Assembly (NCBI RefSeq): GCF_013128195.2
Contig: NZ_CP053452.2
Location: forward strand, 4,588,001 to 4,652,000
Reading direction: 5' to 3'
Length of the DNA stretch: 64,000 bases
Source: Frigoriglobus tundricola
GTDB lineage: Bacteria > Planctomycetota > Planctomycetia > Gemmatales > Gemmataceae
The translations under genes and the position numbers were made by a program. Position 1 is the first letter of the stretch, and each line of letters begins with the position of its first letter. This document shows, piece after piece, positions 45,169 to 53,728 of the stretch. The notes under the pieces were generated by a model. The model was not told where the DNA came from and ran no database searches. It was given only the letters and a program-made list of their open reading frames with translations.

Positions 45169-46248
45169 TTACGGGATGAGCCGCTCGCGGCGCAGGCGGC
45201 CGAACAGGTCGGTGAAGCTGTCGAGGGACGTCTGGTAGACCGAGAACCCGAGCCGGCGGCTCCGGGACATGTCGGCCATGACTTCCATCGGGCGGCCCAG
45301 GTCGGCGTCGGTGTGCCACGCCGAGGTCAATCGACCCAGGTCCGGCTCGGCCAGTCCGTGCTTCCGCGCGAGGTCGGCCCACGGACCCGTGTCGCCCGCC
45401 ATCTGCGCCACGAGGGGGGTCGGGTGGGCGGGGTACTCGGCCGCCGCGACCCCGAAGTACGCGGCCAGGCGCGGCCACAGCCACCGCCACCGGAAGAGGT
45501 CCCCGTTCACCACGTTGAAGGCCCGGTCCGCCGCCGCCGGGGTCGTCGCGGCCCACTCCAGGTGGCGGGCCAGCAGGCGGGCGTCGGTCACGTCGGTCAT
45601 CCCGTTCCACTGTTGCGGCGAGCCGGGGAACAGGAACGGCCGGCCCACGTGCTTGCACAGGGAGGCGTAGGCGGCCAGCGTCACCCCCATGTTCATCGCG
45701 TTCCCGACCGTGAAGCCGATGATCGTGTGCGGGCGGTGTACGGTCCAGGTGAACCCGTCGCGCGCCGCGGCGGCGAACACCTCGTCCTCTTGCGCGTAGT
45801 AGAAGTTCTCGACGGGCAGCCGGCCCTGCTCTTCCCGGAACGGGGTGTCCGGCAGGTTCCCCTTCCCGTACGACTCGAACGGCCCGAGGTAGTGCTTCAG
45901 GCCGGTGACCAGCGCGACGTGCCGCAACCCGCCGAGCGGGCGGACGGCGTCGAGCAGGTTGCGGACCATCGCGGCGTTGACGCGAATGTTCTCGGCCTCG
46001 GTGTCGCACCGCGTCCAGGTGCAGAAGAACACGTGGGTGAACGACTCGCCCGCCAGTGCCGCGCCCAGAGTGTCGGGGCGCAGGAGGTCGGCCGTGACGG
46101 GCCGTAATCCGGTCGGGCGGGCGACGGCCTTCCGCGCCAACCCGGCAACCGACCACCCGTCGGCGAGCAGACGGTCCGCCAAGTTATTGCCGACCAGGCC
46201 AGTGGACCCGACGACGAGAGCCCGGCGTGGAGAAGGAGGGGACGTCAT
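45169..46248 (-). CDS. PRISE-like short-chain dehydrogenase/reductase
   Basis: 359 residues from ATG 46248. It has the Rossmann nucleotide site ALVVGSTGLVGNNLADRL, FCTWTRCDTEAENIRVN, the catalytic Tyr region VENFYYAQEDEVF and FTWTVHRPHTIIGF, the last two characteristic of progesterone 5-beta-reductase/iridoid-synthase-like (PRISE) enzymes, which reduce activated enones with NADPH. GAAGGAGGGG precedes the start. With the EthD gene it forms a small possible catabolic pair. The substrate is unknown. Confidence 0.78.
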   Translation of the reverse strand: MTSPPSPRRALVVGSTGLVGNNLADRLLADGWSVAGLARKAVARPTGLRPVTADLLRPDTLGAALAGESFTHVFFCTWTRCDTEAENIRVNAAMVRNLLDAVRPLGGLRHVALVTGLKHYLGPFESYGKGNLPDTPFREEQGRLPVENFYYAQEDEVFAAAARDGFTWTVHRPHTIIGFTVGNAMNMGVTLAAYASLCKHVGRPFLFPGSPQQWNGMTDVTDARLLARHLEWAATTPAAADRAFNVVNGDLFRWRWLWPRLAAYFGVAAAEYPAHPTPLVAQMAGDTGPWADLARKHGLAEPDLGRLTSAWHTDADLGRPMEVMADMSRSRRLGFSVYQTSLDSFTDLFGRLRRERLIP

Positions 46249-46527
46249 GTTCGGCCCGGAGCGTTTGTGGGGTGATTCGCGTCCGGGGCCATCGAATGGC
46301 CCGGCCCGGGTGGTTCCGACAATCCAGCGGGCTCGGGTGCAACTGCGGTGCCGAGAACGATCACCGGCACCGCGGGCGGAAGTCTGCGGAAGGAGTTGCG
46401 ACCCGGCCGAGCGCGTTGCCGAGGGGCAGCGGCTACCGGGTTGCCGCAAGTGAAAGAAGCTGATTGTTCGGCGTCCCACTCAACCGCAAACGCGGTCCCG
46501 CCACAGCGTACGGGATGGGTCACAGCG

Positions 46528-47949
46528 TCACGGCTTCTTCTTCGCTTTCCACAGCGCAATCTCGGCCTGAAAACGGTGTTGCCGTGCGATGTCGAGGGCT
46601 TGGGGTGGGTCGGTGCCGATTGCAACGCGCAGCCAGTGGAACTTTTCTCCCTCTTTAAAAGCGACCACCAGTTCCTCGAGCCACGGGATGAGTTCCTTCG
46701 GCTGCCCGCCCCATAACTCCGTTGCCGTCGCCTGGATGTCCGCAAGACATTCGTACATTTCAGCACGGTCGCCGGGAAACCACGCGCCAATATTTAAGCG
46801 CCCGCGATACCGCAGGATTTGCAATACCCCTTCGGCGAGTCGCGCCTTCAGCAGCTTGCGCAGGGTGTCGTCGGTCGGCTCGATGGCAAGCTCGACCTTC
46901 CCGGTCAGTCGCGGGCACAATTTCTCGAACTCCGCCTCGTTCTTGGGGATCGTGAGTTCGGGGAAAGCAGTCGGCCGCGCTTCATAATTGTTCGGATCCC
47001 GTCTCGGACGGTTCTTATCCCGCTCCGCACGTTTCTTACTGTCGAAAATCGGCAACCACTCGTCCTCCTCGAACTTGTCCTTGGCCGGCGGCTCGGGGGT
47101 CTGTGCGACGACCGGCGGTGTCGCCGGAATAACGTTCTGCGGCGCGAGGCGCCCGCCGGGACCGAACGCCAGAACGCCACCCGCGCCGAGCGCGCTGGCG
47201 CACACGGCCGCCACCGCGACCCACTTCCACGTCGATTGGGCCATCATCGCGAGCACTCCTTCGGTCAGGGACACGACGGCCGGCGACGCGCCGGCGGTCA
47301 GGGACAGGGCATTCGAGACCAGCCGCGGCGGCGCGGCCAGAGTCGGGAGTAGCGCCGCCGATGGGGCCAGGCCGCGCCGCGCGAGGCGCTCTCGGAGCTT
47401 GGCGCGGGCGCGGCTCAGGCGCCCGGACACCGTGCCGACGGGCCACCCGAGGGCGGCGGCGGCGTCCGCGTGGGACAGCCCCTCCAGGTCGCACAGCACC
47501 ACGGGCAACCGCTCGCGCTCCGGCAACCGGGCCAGTTCCTCGTGGACCACCGCGGCCAATTCCGCGTCCGATTCGGTCGGGATTGGCGCGGGCAAGTCGC
47601 GCAGTTCGTTCGGTTCAACGAAGGACGTGCGGGCGGTTCGCTCGCGGAGCTTCAAAGACGCGTGGACGGCGACGCGGTGCAGCCACCCACCGGCAGACGG
47701 GGTGCGGATGCTGCGCGCTTTGCGGATCAGCGCGAGGAACGTGGCCTGGAACGCGTCGTCCGCATCGGCGTCCGAGCGGAGCAGCCGGCGGCACGCGACC
47801 CACACCGCGTCCGCGTGCCGGCGCACGAGCAGCTCGAACGCGACCGAGTCGTTGGACGCCAGCAACCGGCGCAGCAGTTCGGCGTCCGGGACGTGGTCCG
47901 TTGCAGAGGGCACGGACGCGAGCAGTCGGAACAACAGACGGCGCGGCAT
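46528..47949 (-). CDS. ECF sigma factor with a membrane helix and unknown outer domain
   Basis: 473 residues. Sigma region 2: LLRRLLASNDSVAFELLVRR, DADDAFQATFLALIRKA. Region 4: ERERLPVVLCDLEGLSHADA, VGTVSGRLSRARAKLRERL. One membrane helix at about 235-258 (WKWVAVAAVCASALGAGGVLAF) is followed by a 200-residue outer part with no propeller repeats (ELTIPKNEAEFEKLCPRL, VLQILRYRGRLNIGAW). It shares the sigma architecture of the proteins at 6844 and 48169 but has a different sensor. No anti-sigma gene nearby. It diverges from the sigma gene at 48169. Confidence 0.85.
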   Translation of the reverse strand: MPRRLLFRLLASVPSATDHVPDAELLRRLLASNDSVAFELLVRRHADAVWVACRRLLRSDADADDAFQATFLALIRKARSIRTPSAGGWLHRVAVHASLKLRERTARTSFVEPNELRDLPAPIPTESDAELAAVVHEELARLPERERLPVVLCDLEGLSHADAAAALGWPVGTVSGRLSRARAKLRERLARRGLAPSAALLPTLAAPPRLVSNALSLTAGASPAVVSLTEGVLAMMAQSTWKWVAVAAVCASALGAGGVLAFGPGGRLAPQNVIPATPPVVAQTPEPPAKDKFEEDEWLPIFDSKKRAERDKNRPRRDPNNYEARPTAFPELTIPKNEAEFEKLCPRLTGKVELAIEPTDDTLRKLLKARLAEGVLQILRYRGRLNIGAWFPGDRAEMYECLADIQATATELWGGQPKELIPWLEELVVAFKEGEKFHWLRVAIGTDPPQALDIARQHRFQAEIALWKAKKKP

Positions 47950-48168
47950 GACGACCCAACCGGGTGAGCAGAGAACTCACCCATACTGATCCGCGAACGC
48001 ACCGGTCTCATACACGAAAGCAAAAAATCGCAGTCGCCCCTCGACTGGCGTGGTCAGGGAGATTGCGGGTATGTTGCAGGCGTGACTGCCGTTCTTCTTC
48101 CCAAAAATTTGTTTCTGCCGGGCCGAAGGGTTCCGGGACCGCGAGCCAATACAAGATAGGCCGGCACG

Positions 48169-49992
48169 ATGTCGGCCTTCGGAGGCAATGGAATGCCGCA
48201 CTGCGTATTCGCCACGGCCGTGGACCGAGCCAAGCGTGTGATCCAGCCCCCCGTACACGACGGGGACCTCGTCACCCGGTTCGCCGCGTCGGGTGACCCG
48301 GACGCGTTCGCCCATTTGGTCCGGAAACACGGTCCGATGGTGCTTCGGGTGTGTCACCGGATCACCCGGCACCGGCAGGACGCGGAGGACGCCTTTCAGG
48401 CGACTTTTCTCGTCCTCGCTCGCAAGGCCGGGACGGTGAACCCGGCGGGCGCGGTCGCCGGCTGGCTGTTCGGGGTGGCGGTGAACGCCGCCCGCGAAGC
48501 CCGCAAGCGGTCCGCCCGGCGCGCGGCGCGCGAGACCCTCGTGGCGACGACGCCCGAGACCGGCCGGTGCGAACCGGAACCGGACTTCGACCGCCGCGCC
48601 GCGGTGGCCGAAGCACTCGCGGGCCTGGCCGAGCCGTACCGGTCGCTGGTCGTGGCGTGCGATCTCCAGGGCGAACCGCAGGCGACCGCCGCCCGGCGAC
48701 TCGGCGTGCCGGTCGGGACGGTGTACAGCCGGCTCTCGACCGCGCGCCGCCGGCTGGCCGGTCGGCTCAGCCTGCGCGGCATCAGCGCAGCTACGGCAGT
48801 GGCGGCCCTCGCCGCGCTCGTGCCTACGGCCACGGCACTTCCGCCCCCCTCCGATTGTCTTCCCCACGATGTTACGGAACTGGCGGAGGCGATCATGACA
48901 CGCGGATTCGCGCTACGATGGAAGCTGGCGGCGTGCGTGCTGCTCGTGGGTGTCGCGGTGGGGCTGGCGGACGAGGTGCCGAAGCCGGCCCCTGCTCCGG
49001 CCGACGCACGCGCGCCGCGAGCGGCGGACGAGTCGCGGCTCGTTCTCGGCGTCGCCGGGCAGGTCCGGTTCCTCAAGCCCGACGGTACGGAAGTCTCCCG
49101 GCTGACCGGCACGGAGGTCATCAGGGCCGGAGCGGACCTACCCACGCGGTCACGTTCCTTCAACGACTTCCGGAGCGCGGCGCCGACGCGGCCGGCGGCG
49201 GAAACGTTCGCCCCGTGTGGTCGGGTCGCCCCCGACGGCCGGCTTCCCATCGGCACCCGCAAGGGGCTCTACCTGCTGACGCCCGGTAATCCCCCGGTGG
49301 TCACGCCGGTGAAGGCCGCGAAGGGCGATCAGGCCCTGTTCGCGTCCGGCGACGTGCCGACCATCGTGGCGTGGTCACGGGACGGGAAGCGGGCCATCGG
49401 GCATCGGACCACGCAAGCGCTGTTCAGCGCCCCGGTGGACGAACACGTCCTGATCGATCTCGCTGCCGGGACGACCACGGAACTGAACCTGCCGAAGAAC
49501 CATAAGGTCGTGGACTGGTCGGCCGACGGGTGGTTCCTCACCATCGGTGTGGACCGCCACGGCTTCTCCAAGGGGTGGGCCATAAAGAGGCAAACGGTGT
49601 GCAAGATGTCTGCGGACGGGCAGACGAGCGACGCTCTGGCGTCGTACTCGTTCGATGGCGACTGGTCGCGTCCGACGGAGTTTCTCCCCGGCGGGGCCTC
49701 GTCGAACGGTGCGGCCCTGTCTCCGGACGGGAAGCGGGTCGCGTGCCTCGTCGCGACGTCGGTCCCGATCCAAGTCGGCGCGAAATCGGTCCCGCACCGC
49801 GGGATCAAGCTTTGCGTTCTCGACCTCGCGAACAAAGCGCGAGCAGCGGTCGTGTTCGAAGAGCCTGGAAAGTGCGTTGGTGAGACGAAGATTTCGTACT
49901 TCCCAAACGGGGTGCGGTGGTCGCCGGACGGGTCGCGAATCGGGTTCCTCTGCAATCACTGGGAGTTTGGAACGCTACCGGTTACGAACTAG
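48169..49992 (+). CDS. ECF sigma factor with membrane helix and propeller-like outer domain, early stop
   Basis: 607 residues to TAG at 49990-49992. Sigma region 2: FAHLVRKHGPMVLRVCHRIT, AEDAFQATFLVLARKA; region 4: YRSLVVACDLQGEPQATA, VGTVYSRLSTARRRLAGRL. The membrane helix is near residues 250-268 (LAACVLLVGVAVGLA). The outer part has propeller-like strands (WSRDGKRAI, ALSPDGKRVACL, VRWSPDGSRIGF). After the TAG the same frame stays meaningful for 31 more codons (GADGRGAKTVFDSVNVVENL, then FDWR) up to TAG at 50086-50088. This is what the last blade would look like, so the stop appears premature. The protein probably loses its last strand. Confidence 0.82.
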   Translation: MSAFGGNGMPHCVFATAVDRAKRVIQPPVHDGDLVTRFAASGDPDAFAHLVRKHGPMVLRVCHRITRHRQDAEDAFQATFLVLARKAGTVNPAGAVAGWLFGVAVNAAREARKRSARRAARETLVATTPETGRCEPEPDFDRRAAVAEALAGLAEPYRSLVVACDLQGEPQATAARRLGVPVGTVYSRLSTARRRLAGRLSLRGISAATAVAALAALVPTATALPPPSDCLPHDVTELAEAIMTRGFALRWKLAACVLLVGVAVGLADEVPKPAPAPADARAPRAADESRLVLGVAGQVRFLKPDGTEVSRLTGTEVIRAGADLPTRSRSFNDFRSAAPTRPAAETFAPCGRVAPDGRLPIGTRKGLYLLTPGNPPVVTPVKAAKGDQALFASGDVPTIVAWSRDGKRAIGHRTTQALFSAPVDEHVLIDLAAGTTTELNLPKNHKVVDWSADGWFLTIGVDRHGFSKGWAIKRQTVCKMSADGQTSDALASYSFDGDWSRPTEFLPGGASSNGAALSPDGKRVACLVATSVPIQVGAKSVPHRGIKLCVLDLANKARAAVVFEEPGKCVGETKISYFPNGVRWSPDGSRIGFLCNHWEFGTLPVTN

Positions 49993-50129
49993 CGGGTCGG
50001 GGTGGTCGGCGCGGATGGACGCGGGGCGAAGACCGTGTTCGACTCGGTCAACGTAGTGGAAAATCTGACGCTGTTCGACTGGCGGTAGCCGCCGCACCCG
50101 AACCCGACGAGCCACAACGGCCGCCGGGT

Positions 50130-50192
50130 TCACAACGTGCTGTACGGGTCGATGCCCGTCGTGAATTCAATGCCCGGCGCCGGCTGTGTCGG
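50130..50192 (-). pseudogene. Fragment of a priA 3' end
   Basis: Minus-strand codons PAPGIEFTTGIDPYSTL-stop match the PriA C terminus at 53729 (PPSGVEFQVDIDPYSML-stop), and the DNA words CTGTACGGGTCGATG are identical. Only about 20 codons are recognisable. It lies in the 369-bp gap after the sigma gene, where nothing else was identified apart from the sigma tail extension up to 50088. Confidence 0.5.
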
Positions 50193-50457
50193 CAAACGGA
50201 GTGGGACAAGCATGCCCTCCGAATGCGAGCGTTTGAACATCCCACTTTGAGGCGGTTGAGACAATGAACCGTGGTAAAACGGCCATTCGGCCCGTTTGAC
50301 ATCCGGCCTCCTGTCGTTCGCACGCTGAATTGCGCTACGAATTAAGCTAAAACACGTCCGGTACACCTGAATTCGCTCCGCCAATTCCCTGCCGGTCGGA
50401 TTGGGGCGTGCTAGGCTTGAGGCGCCCGTATCTCGCCCCACCCCGCCGAGCCCGCGA

Positions 50458-51204
50458 ATGTTCGCCGCCTTCGACTGGAATGAATGGCTGATGGCAGTAC
50501 AAAGGGGAGCCGTCCTCGGTGGCATCGGCGGCGCCTTCGCGGGTCTCATCGTCTACCTGGGGCGCACACCGGACGAGAAGAGGCTGGCCGCGCGCGAACG
50601 CGCGCGAATGCACGCCCGAGCCGGTACCGCCCAAGCGGCGTCGCCCGTGTTTGTGGTCCTCGCGGTCCTCTCGGTCCTCGCGCTCGTCGCCGCCGTCGTC
50701 CTCGTCGTGAACCCGTCGCTCGTTGCCCCCCTGCGCCGCCTGGCCGGTGGTGCGATCGGCAGTCCTCAGCCGAGCGTTACGGTCTCCGATTTCGGCCGGT
50801 ACCGGAGTACGGGTCCCGTTCGGGTCGTCCCCGATCGCAGCGCACCGAGCGGCGTCACTGTCGTCGGTGATCACGAGCTGATCCTCCAGGCGCAAACCGA
50901 TCAAATTCCCTGCCGGGTGGGAGAAATATGGGGCATGCGGGTTCACAGTCGTGTGGTCCCCGCCGATCGGCCGTACACGATTCGGAAAGAAATGCACCAT
51001 CCCCCCATGAAGCTGCCCGACGGTTCGGTCCAAACGAAGAACGTCCGCGAGACCAATGTGCCGGCCGGTGCGTCGTTCGATGCGTTCTACGGCTGGTACT
51101 TCCTCAAGGGCTACGAGTACGAGTTGGTGCCCGGCGAGTGGACGTCGGTGGTGTTCATTGATGATGTCGAGGTGGCCCGCAAGGTGTTCAGGATTCAGAA
51201 ATAG
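50458..51204 (+). CDS. Membrane-anchored protein, C terminus possibly DUF3859-like
   Basis: 248 residues from ATG 50458. Two hydrophobic segments (AVLGGIGGAFAGLIVYLG; VFVVLAVLSVLALVAAVVLVV) flank a short basic loop, followed by an outside domain: VTVSDFGRYRSTGPVRVV, LQAQTDQIPCRVGEIWGMR and a final GYEYELVPGEWTSVVF-IDDVEVARKVFRI pattern. The last block recalls DUF3859, but this is tentative. No catalytic motif. It stands alone between the priA fragment and an IS66 transposase. Confidence 0.55.
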   Translation: MFAAFDWNEWLMAVQRGAVLGGIGGAFAGLIVYLGRTPDEKRLAARERARMHARAGTAQAASPVFVVLAVLSVLALVAAVVLVVNPSLVAPLRRLAGGAIGSPQPSVTVSDFGRYRSTGPVRVVPDRSAPSGVTVVGDHELILQAQTDQIPCRVGEIWGMRVHSRVVPADRPYTIRKEMHHPPMKLPDGSVQTKNVRETNVPAGASFDAFYGWYFLKGYEYELVPGEWTSVVFIDDVEVARKVFRIQK

Positions 51205-51461
51205 CCGACCGCCCCAAGGTCCGACAACAGGGGGTGGTGTTCCCCACGAATGCCGCGCCTGGGGCGTCCCATACTTTGAATCGGTTGGAGGGCGGGCGAC
51301 CGCTGCACGATGCGACGCGGGCGATTCGGTTCCTCCGAAAGCACACGGAACCGGGTCATCATTCCTTGGCGATGAAGCTTGTCCAGCCCGGTTCGGGCTC
51401 ACAAGTACTTGATTAGCGCGTCGTTCGGACTGCTCGACGCCCCGGTCACTACGATGTCGTC
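51205..51461. other. Gap ahead of the IS66-type transposase
   Basis: A short open frame (about 60 codons, 51234-51416, containing ATRAIRFLRKHTEPGHHS) is present but has no recognised family or ribosome site and may be a remnant. I looked for the left inverted repeat of the IS66-type element here by comparing with the sequence after 52838 and found only GTCGTTC-level similarity, so the element border is undefined. Confidence 0.35.
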
Positions 51462-52838
51462 ATGGCCGAACCCGCGTGTCCTGGCTGTCGGGATCTCCTC
51501 CAGCGTGTCGCCGAACTCGAAGCCCAGGTCGCCGAGTTGACCCGGCGGCTCGACGAGGCAGTGCGCGCCGGCAAGCGACAGGCCGCCCCGTTCCGCAAGG
51601 GTCCGCCCAAGCCCGACCCGAAGACACCCGGTCGCAAGTCGGGCGACGCCCACGGCAAGCACGGGCGCCGCCCGCCCCCGCCTCACGATCAGGTTGCGGA
51701 GTGCCACGAGGCGCACCTCCCCGACTCCTGTCCGCACTGCCGGGGCCGGCTGGTCGAGACCGGCACGGCGGAGCAGTTCCAGACCGAGATCCCACGCACC
51801 CCGCTGCTCCGCAAGTTCCGCGTCCACATCGGTCACTGCGAGTCGTGCGGGAAGCGGACCCAGGGCCGGCATCCGCTCCAGACGTCCGACGCCCTTGGCG
51901 CGGCTGCCAGCCAGATCGGCCCTGACGCCCAGGCCGCGGCCGCGGTCCTGCACACCCAGATGGGCCTGTCGCACGGCAAGGTCGCGTCGGTGTTCCGGAC
52001 CCTGTTCGGCATCACCCTGACCCGCGGGGCCAGCGCCCAGATCGACCTCCGCACAGCGTCGCGACTGGAACCCGACTACCAACTGATCCTCGACGAGGTG
52101 CGGTCGTCCGAGCAGATCGCGGCCGACGAGACGGGGTGGCGGATCGGAGGGCATCCCGCCTGGCTCCATGCGTGGGTCGGTGACCGGGCCACCGCCTACG
52201 GTATCGACTCCCAACGCAGTGCCGCCGTCCTGGAGCGGGTGATCGGGGCGGACTGGTCCGGCATCCTGAGCCACGACGGGTTCGCCTCGTACGACCGGTT
52301 CGAGGCGGCGATCCACCAGCAGTGCCTGGCCCACGTGCTCCGCCGCGCGCGGGAGTTGCTGGAGCGCGCCACCCGCGGGGCCGTGCGGTTCCCACGGCAG
52401 GTGATTGCGCTGCTCACCGAGGCGATCCACTGGCGGAACGGGTATGTGCCGGGGACGTGGACCGACGACCAACTCGACGCGCACCGGGGGCAGTTCGACG
52501 ACCGCCTGCTGGAGTTGGTGACGCGACCGCGGGCGGTGCCGGAGTACGCGACCCTGGCGAGGCACCTGTGGAACCACTTCGAGCAGTGGTTCGCGTTCGT
52601 GTTCGACCCGCGGATCGAGCCGACGAACTGGAAGGCCGAGCAGGCGATCCGCCCGGCGGTGGTAAATCGGAAGGTGTGGGGCGGCAACCGGACCGTCACG
52701 GGCGCGCGAGCGCAGGGCGTGTTGATGTCCGTGTTCGAGACGTGCCGCCGCCAGACGCTCTCGGTCGTGGATCACGTCAGCCGGACGTTGCGCTGGTTCG
52801 GTAACCGGCTCCTGCCGCGCCCGCTGCTGTTAGGGTGA
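51462..52838 (+). CDS. IS66-family transposase
   Basis: 458 residues. N-terminal leucine-zipper-like helix (LLQRVAELEAQVAELTRRLD), a basic Pro-rich linker, zinc-finger Cys pairs (CPHCRGR; CESCGKR), then the DDE domain: AADETGWRIGG, ILSHDGFASYDRF, and the IS66 acidic block PTNWKAEQAIRP followed by VNRKVWGGNRT. The length is on the short side. The helper genes tnpA and tnpB of full IS66 elements are missing, as in the shorter tnpC-only type. No terminal repeats or target duplication could be identified. Confidence 0.85.
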   Translation: MAEPACPGCRDLLQRVAELEAQVAELTRRLDEAVRAGKRQAAPFRKGPPKPDPKTPGRKSGDAHGKHGRRPPPPHDQVAECHEAHLPDSCPHCRGRLVETGTAEQFQTEIPRTPLLRKFRVHIGHCESCGKRTQGRHPLQTSDALGAAASQIGPDAQAAAAVLHTQMGLSHGKVASVFRTLFGITLTRGASAQIDLRTASRLEPDYQLILDEVRSSEQIAADETGWRIGGHPAWLHAWVGDRATAYGIDSQRSAAVLERVIGADWSGILSHDGFASYDRFEAAIHQQCLAHVLRRARELLERATRGAVRFPRQVIALLTEAIHWRNGYVPGTWTDDQLDAHRGQFDDRLLELVTRPRAVPEYATLARHLWNHFEQWFAFVFDPRIEPTNWKAEQAIRPAVVNRKVWGGNRTVTGARAQGVLMSVFETCRRQTLSVVDHVSRTLRWFGNRLLPRPLLLG

Positions 52839-52941
52839 TGAACGACTGCCGGAAAAGGAGGTCGGTCGGGGTGAGACCACCGGAGAAAGAATCCGATGAA
52901 CGCCGGGGTTACTGTGGAAGGGAATGCCCGAGGGGTGACCG

Positions 52942-53658
52942 ATGACCGAAGCGGAATGGGAGACGTGCGTTGAACCACGCCAGATGTTAAGGTTCCTCGG
53001 TGATGGGGCGAGAGCGCGGAAGCTCCGACTGTTTGCTTGTTCTTGCTGCCGTCGCGTGTGGCCGCTTCTCACTGATGCGCGGAGTCGCACTGCGGTCGAA
53101 GTCGCTGAGCGCTACGCGGACGACCTCGCAACGGACCAAGAGCGGGAGGCTGCGCGTACCGCGACCATCGAACTCGACTGGCAGATTACGCGGGTGGATG
53201 GAGAGCGCGATTCAGCGCGCGAGATGAGCAACTGCGCTTCGATGTCGGCGGCGGATGATGATCGAGCATTTCTCCCACGCGAGAGTGACGAGGACGACTA
53301 TCGAGCGGCTGAAGACAGTTCGCAGTGTGCAGCCCAGGCAACAGTTTACAAGCGGCTCAACAAGAAGTCCGAGCGAGCAGCCAGAGGCAAAGAGTTGGCA
53401 GCGCAGACGGGACTCATCCGCGACATCTTCGGGAACCCCTTCCGCCCGGTCGCCTTCTCTCCGTCGTGGCGGACTGACACCGCCGTTGCCCTCGCGCGAC
53501 AGATGTACGAGTCACGCGACTTCGGCGCGATGCCGATCCTCGCCGACGCGCTACAGGACGCGGGCTGCGAGAACACGGACATTCTGGCCCACTGCCGCAT
53601 CCCCGGCCTTCACGTCCGAGGATGCTGGGTGTTGGATGCCGTGCTCAACAAACAGTGA
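52942..53658 (+). CDS. Planctomycete-type CCRR protein of unknown function
   Basis: 238 residues. It starts MTEAEWETCVEPRQMLRFL, followed by KLRLFACSCCRRVWPLLTD, an Ala/Glu-rich variable helical middle, and a conserved-looking end: LIRDIFGNPFRPVAFSPSW, DFGAMPILADALQDAGCENTD and ILAHCRIPGLHVRGCWVLD. I recall many genes with the same ends in Gemmata-like genomes, often in several copies, but no function is known. The paired Cys and His could bind metal. It follows the IS66-type gene and precedes the convergent priA. Confidence 0.65.
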   Translation: MTEAEWETCVEPRQMLRFLGDGARARKLRLFACSCCRRVWPLLTDARSRTAVEVAERYADDLATDQEREAARTATIELDWQITRVDGERDSAREMSNCASMSAADDDRAFLPRESDEDDYRAAEDSSQCAAQATVYKRLNKKSERAARGKELAAQTGLIRDIFGNPFRPVAFSPSWRTDTAVALARQMYESRDFGAMPILADALQDAGCENTDILAHCRIPGLHVRGCWVLDAVLNKQ

Positions 53659-53728
53659 TCGGCGACTTAGCGGGTTAACGGCTTGGTGATCGAGGCGCGG
53701 CAGAGATCGACGCGCTAAACAAGTACGC

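Noticed and set aside
51234..51416. 60-codon frame before the IS66-type transposase
   Set aside because: GTG start without ribosome site and no recognised family; kept only as a possible remnant in the gap entry.
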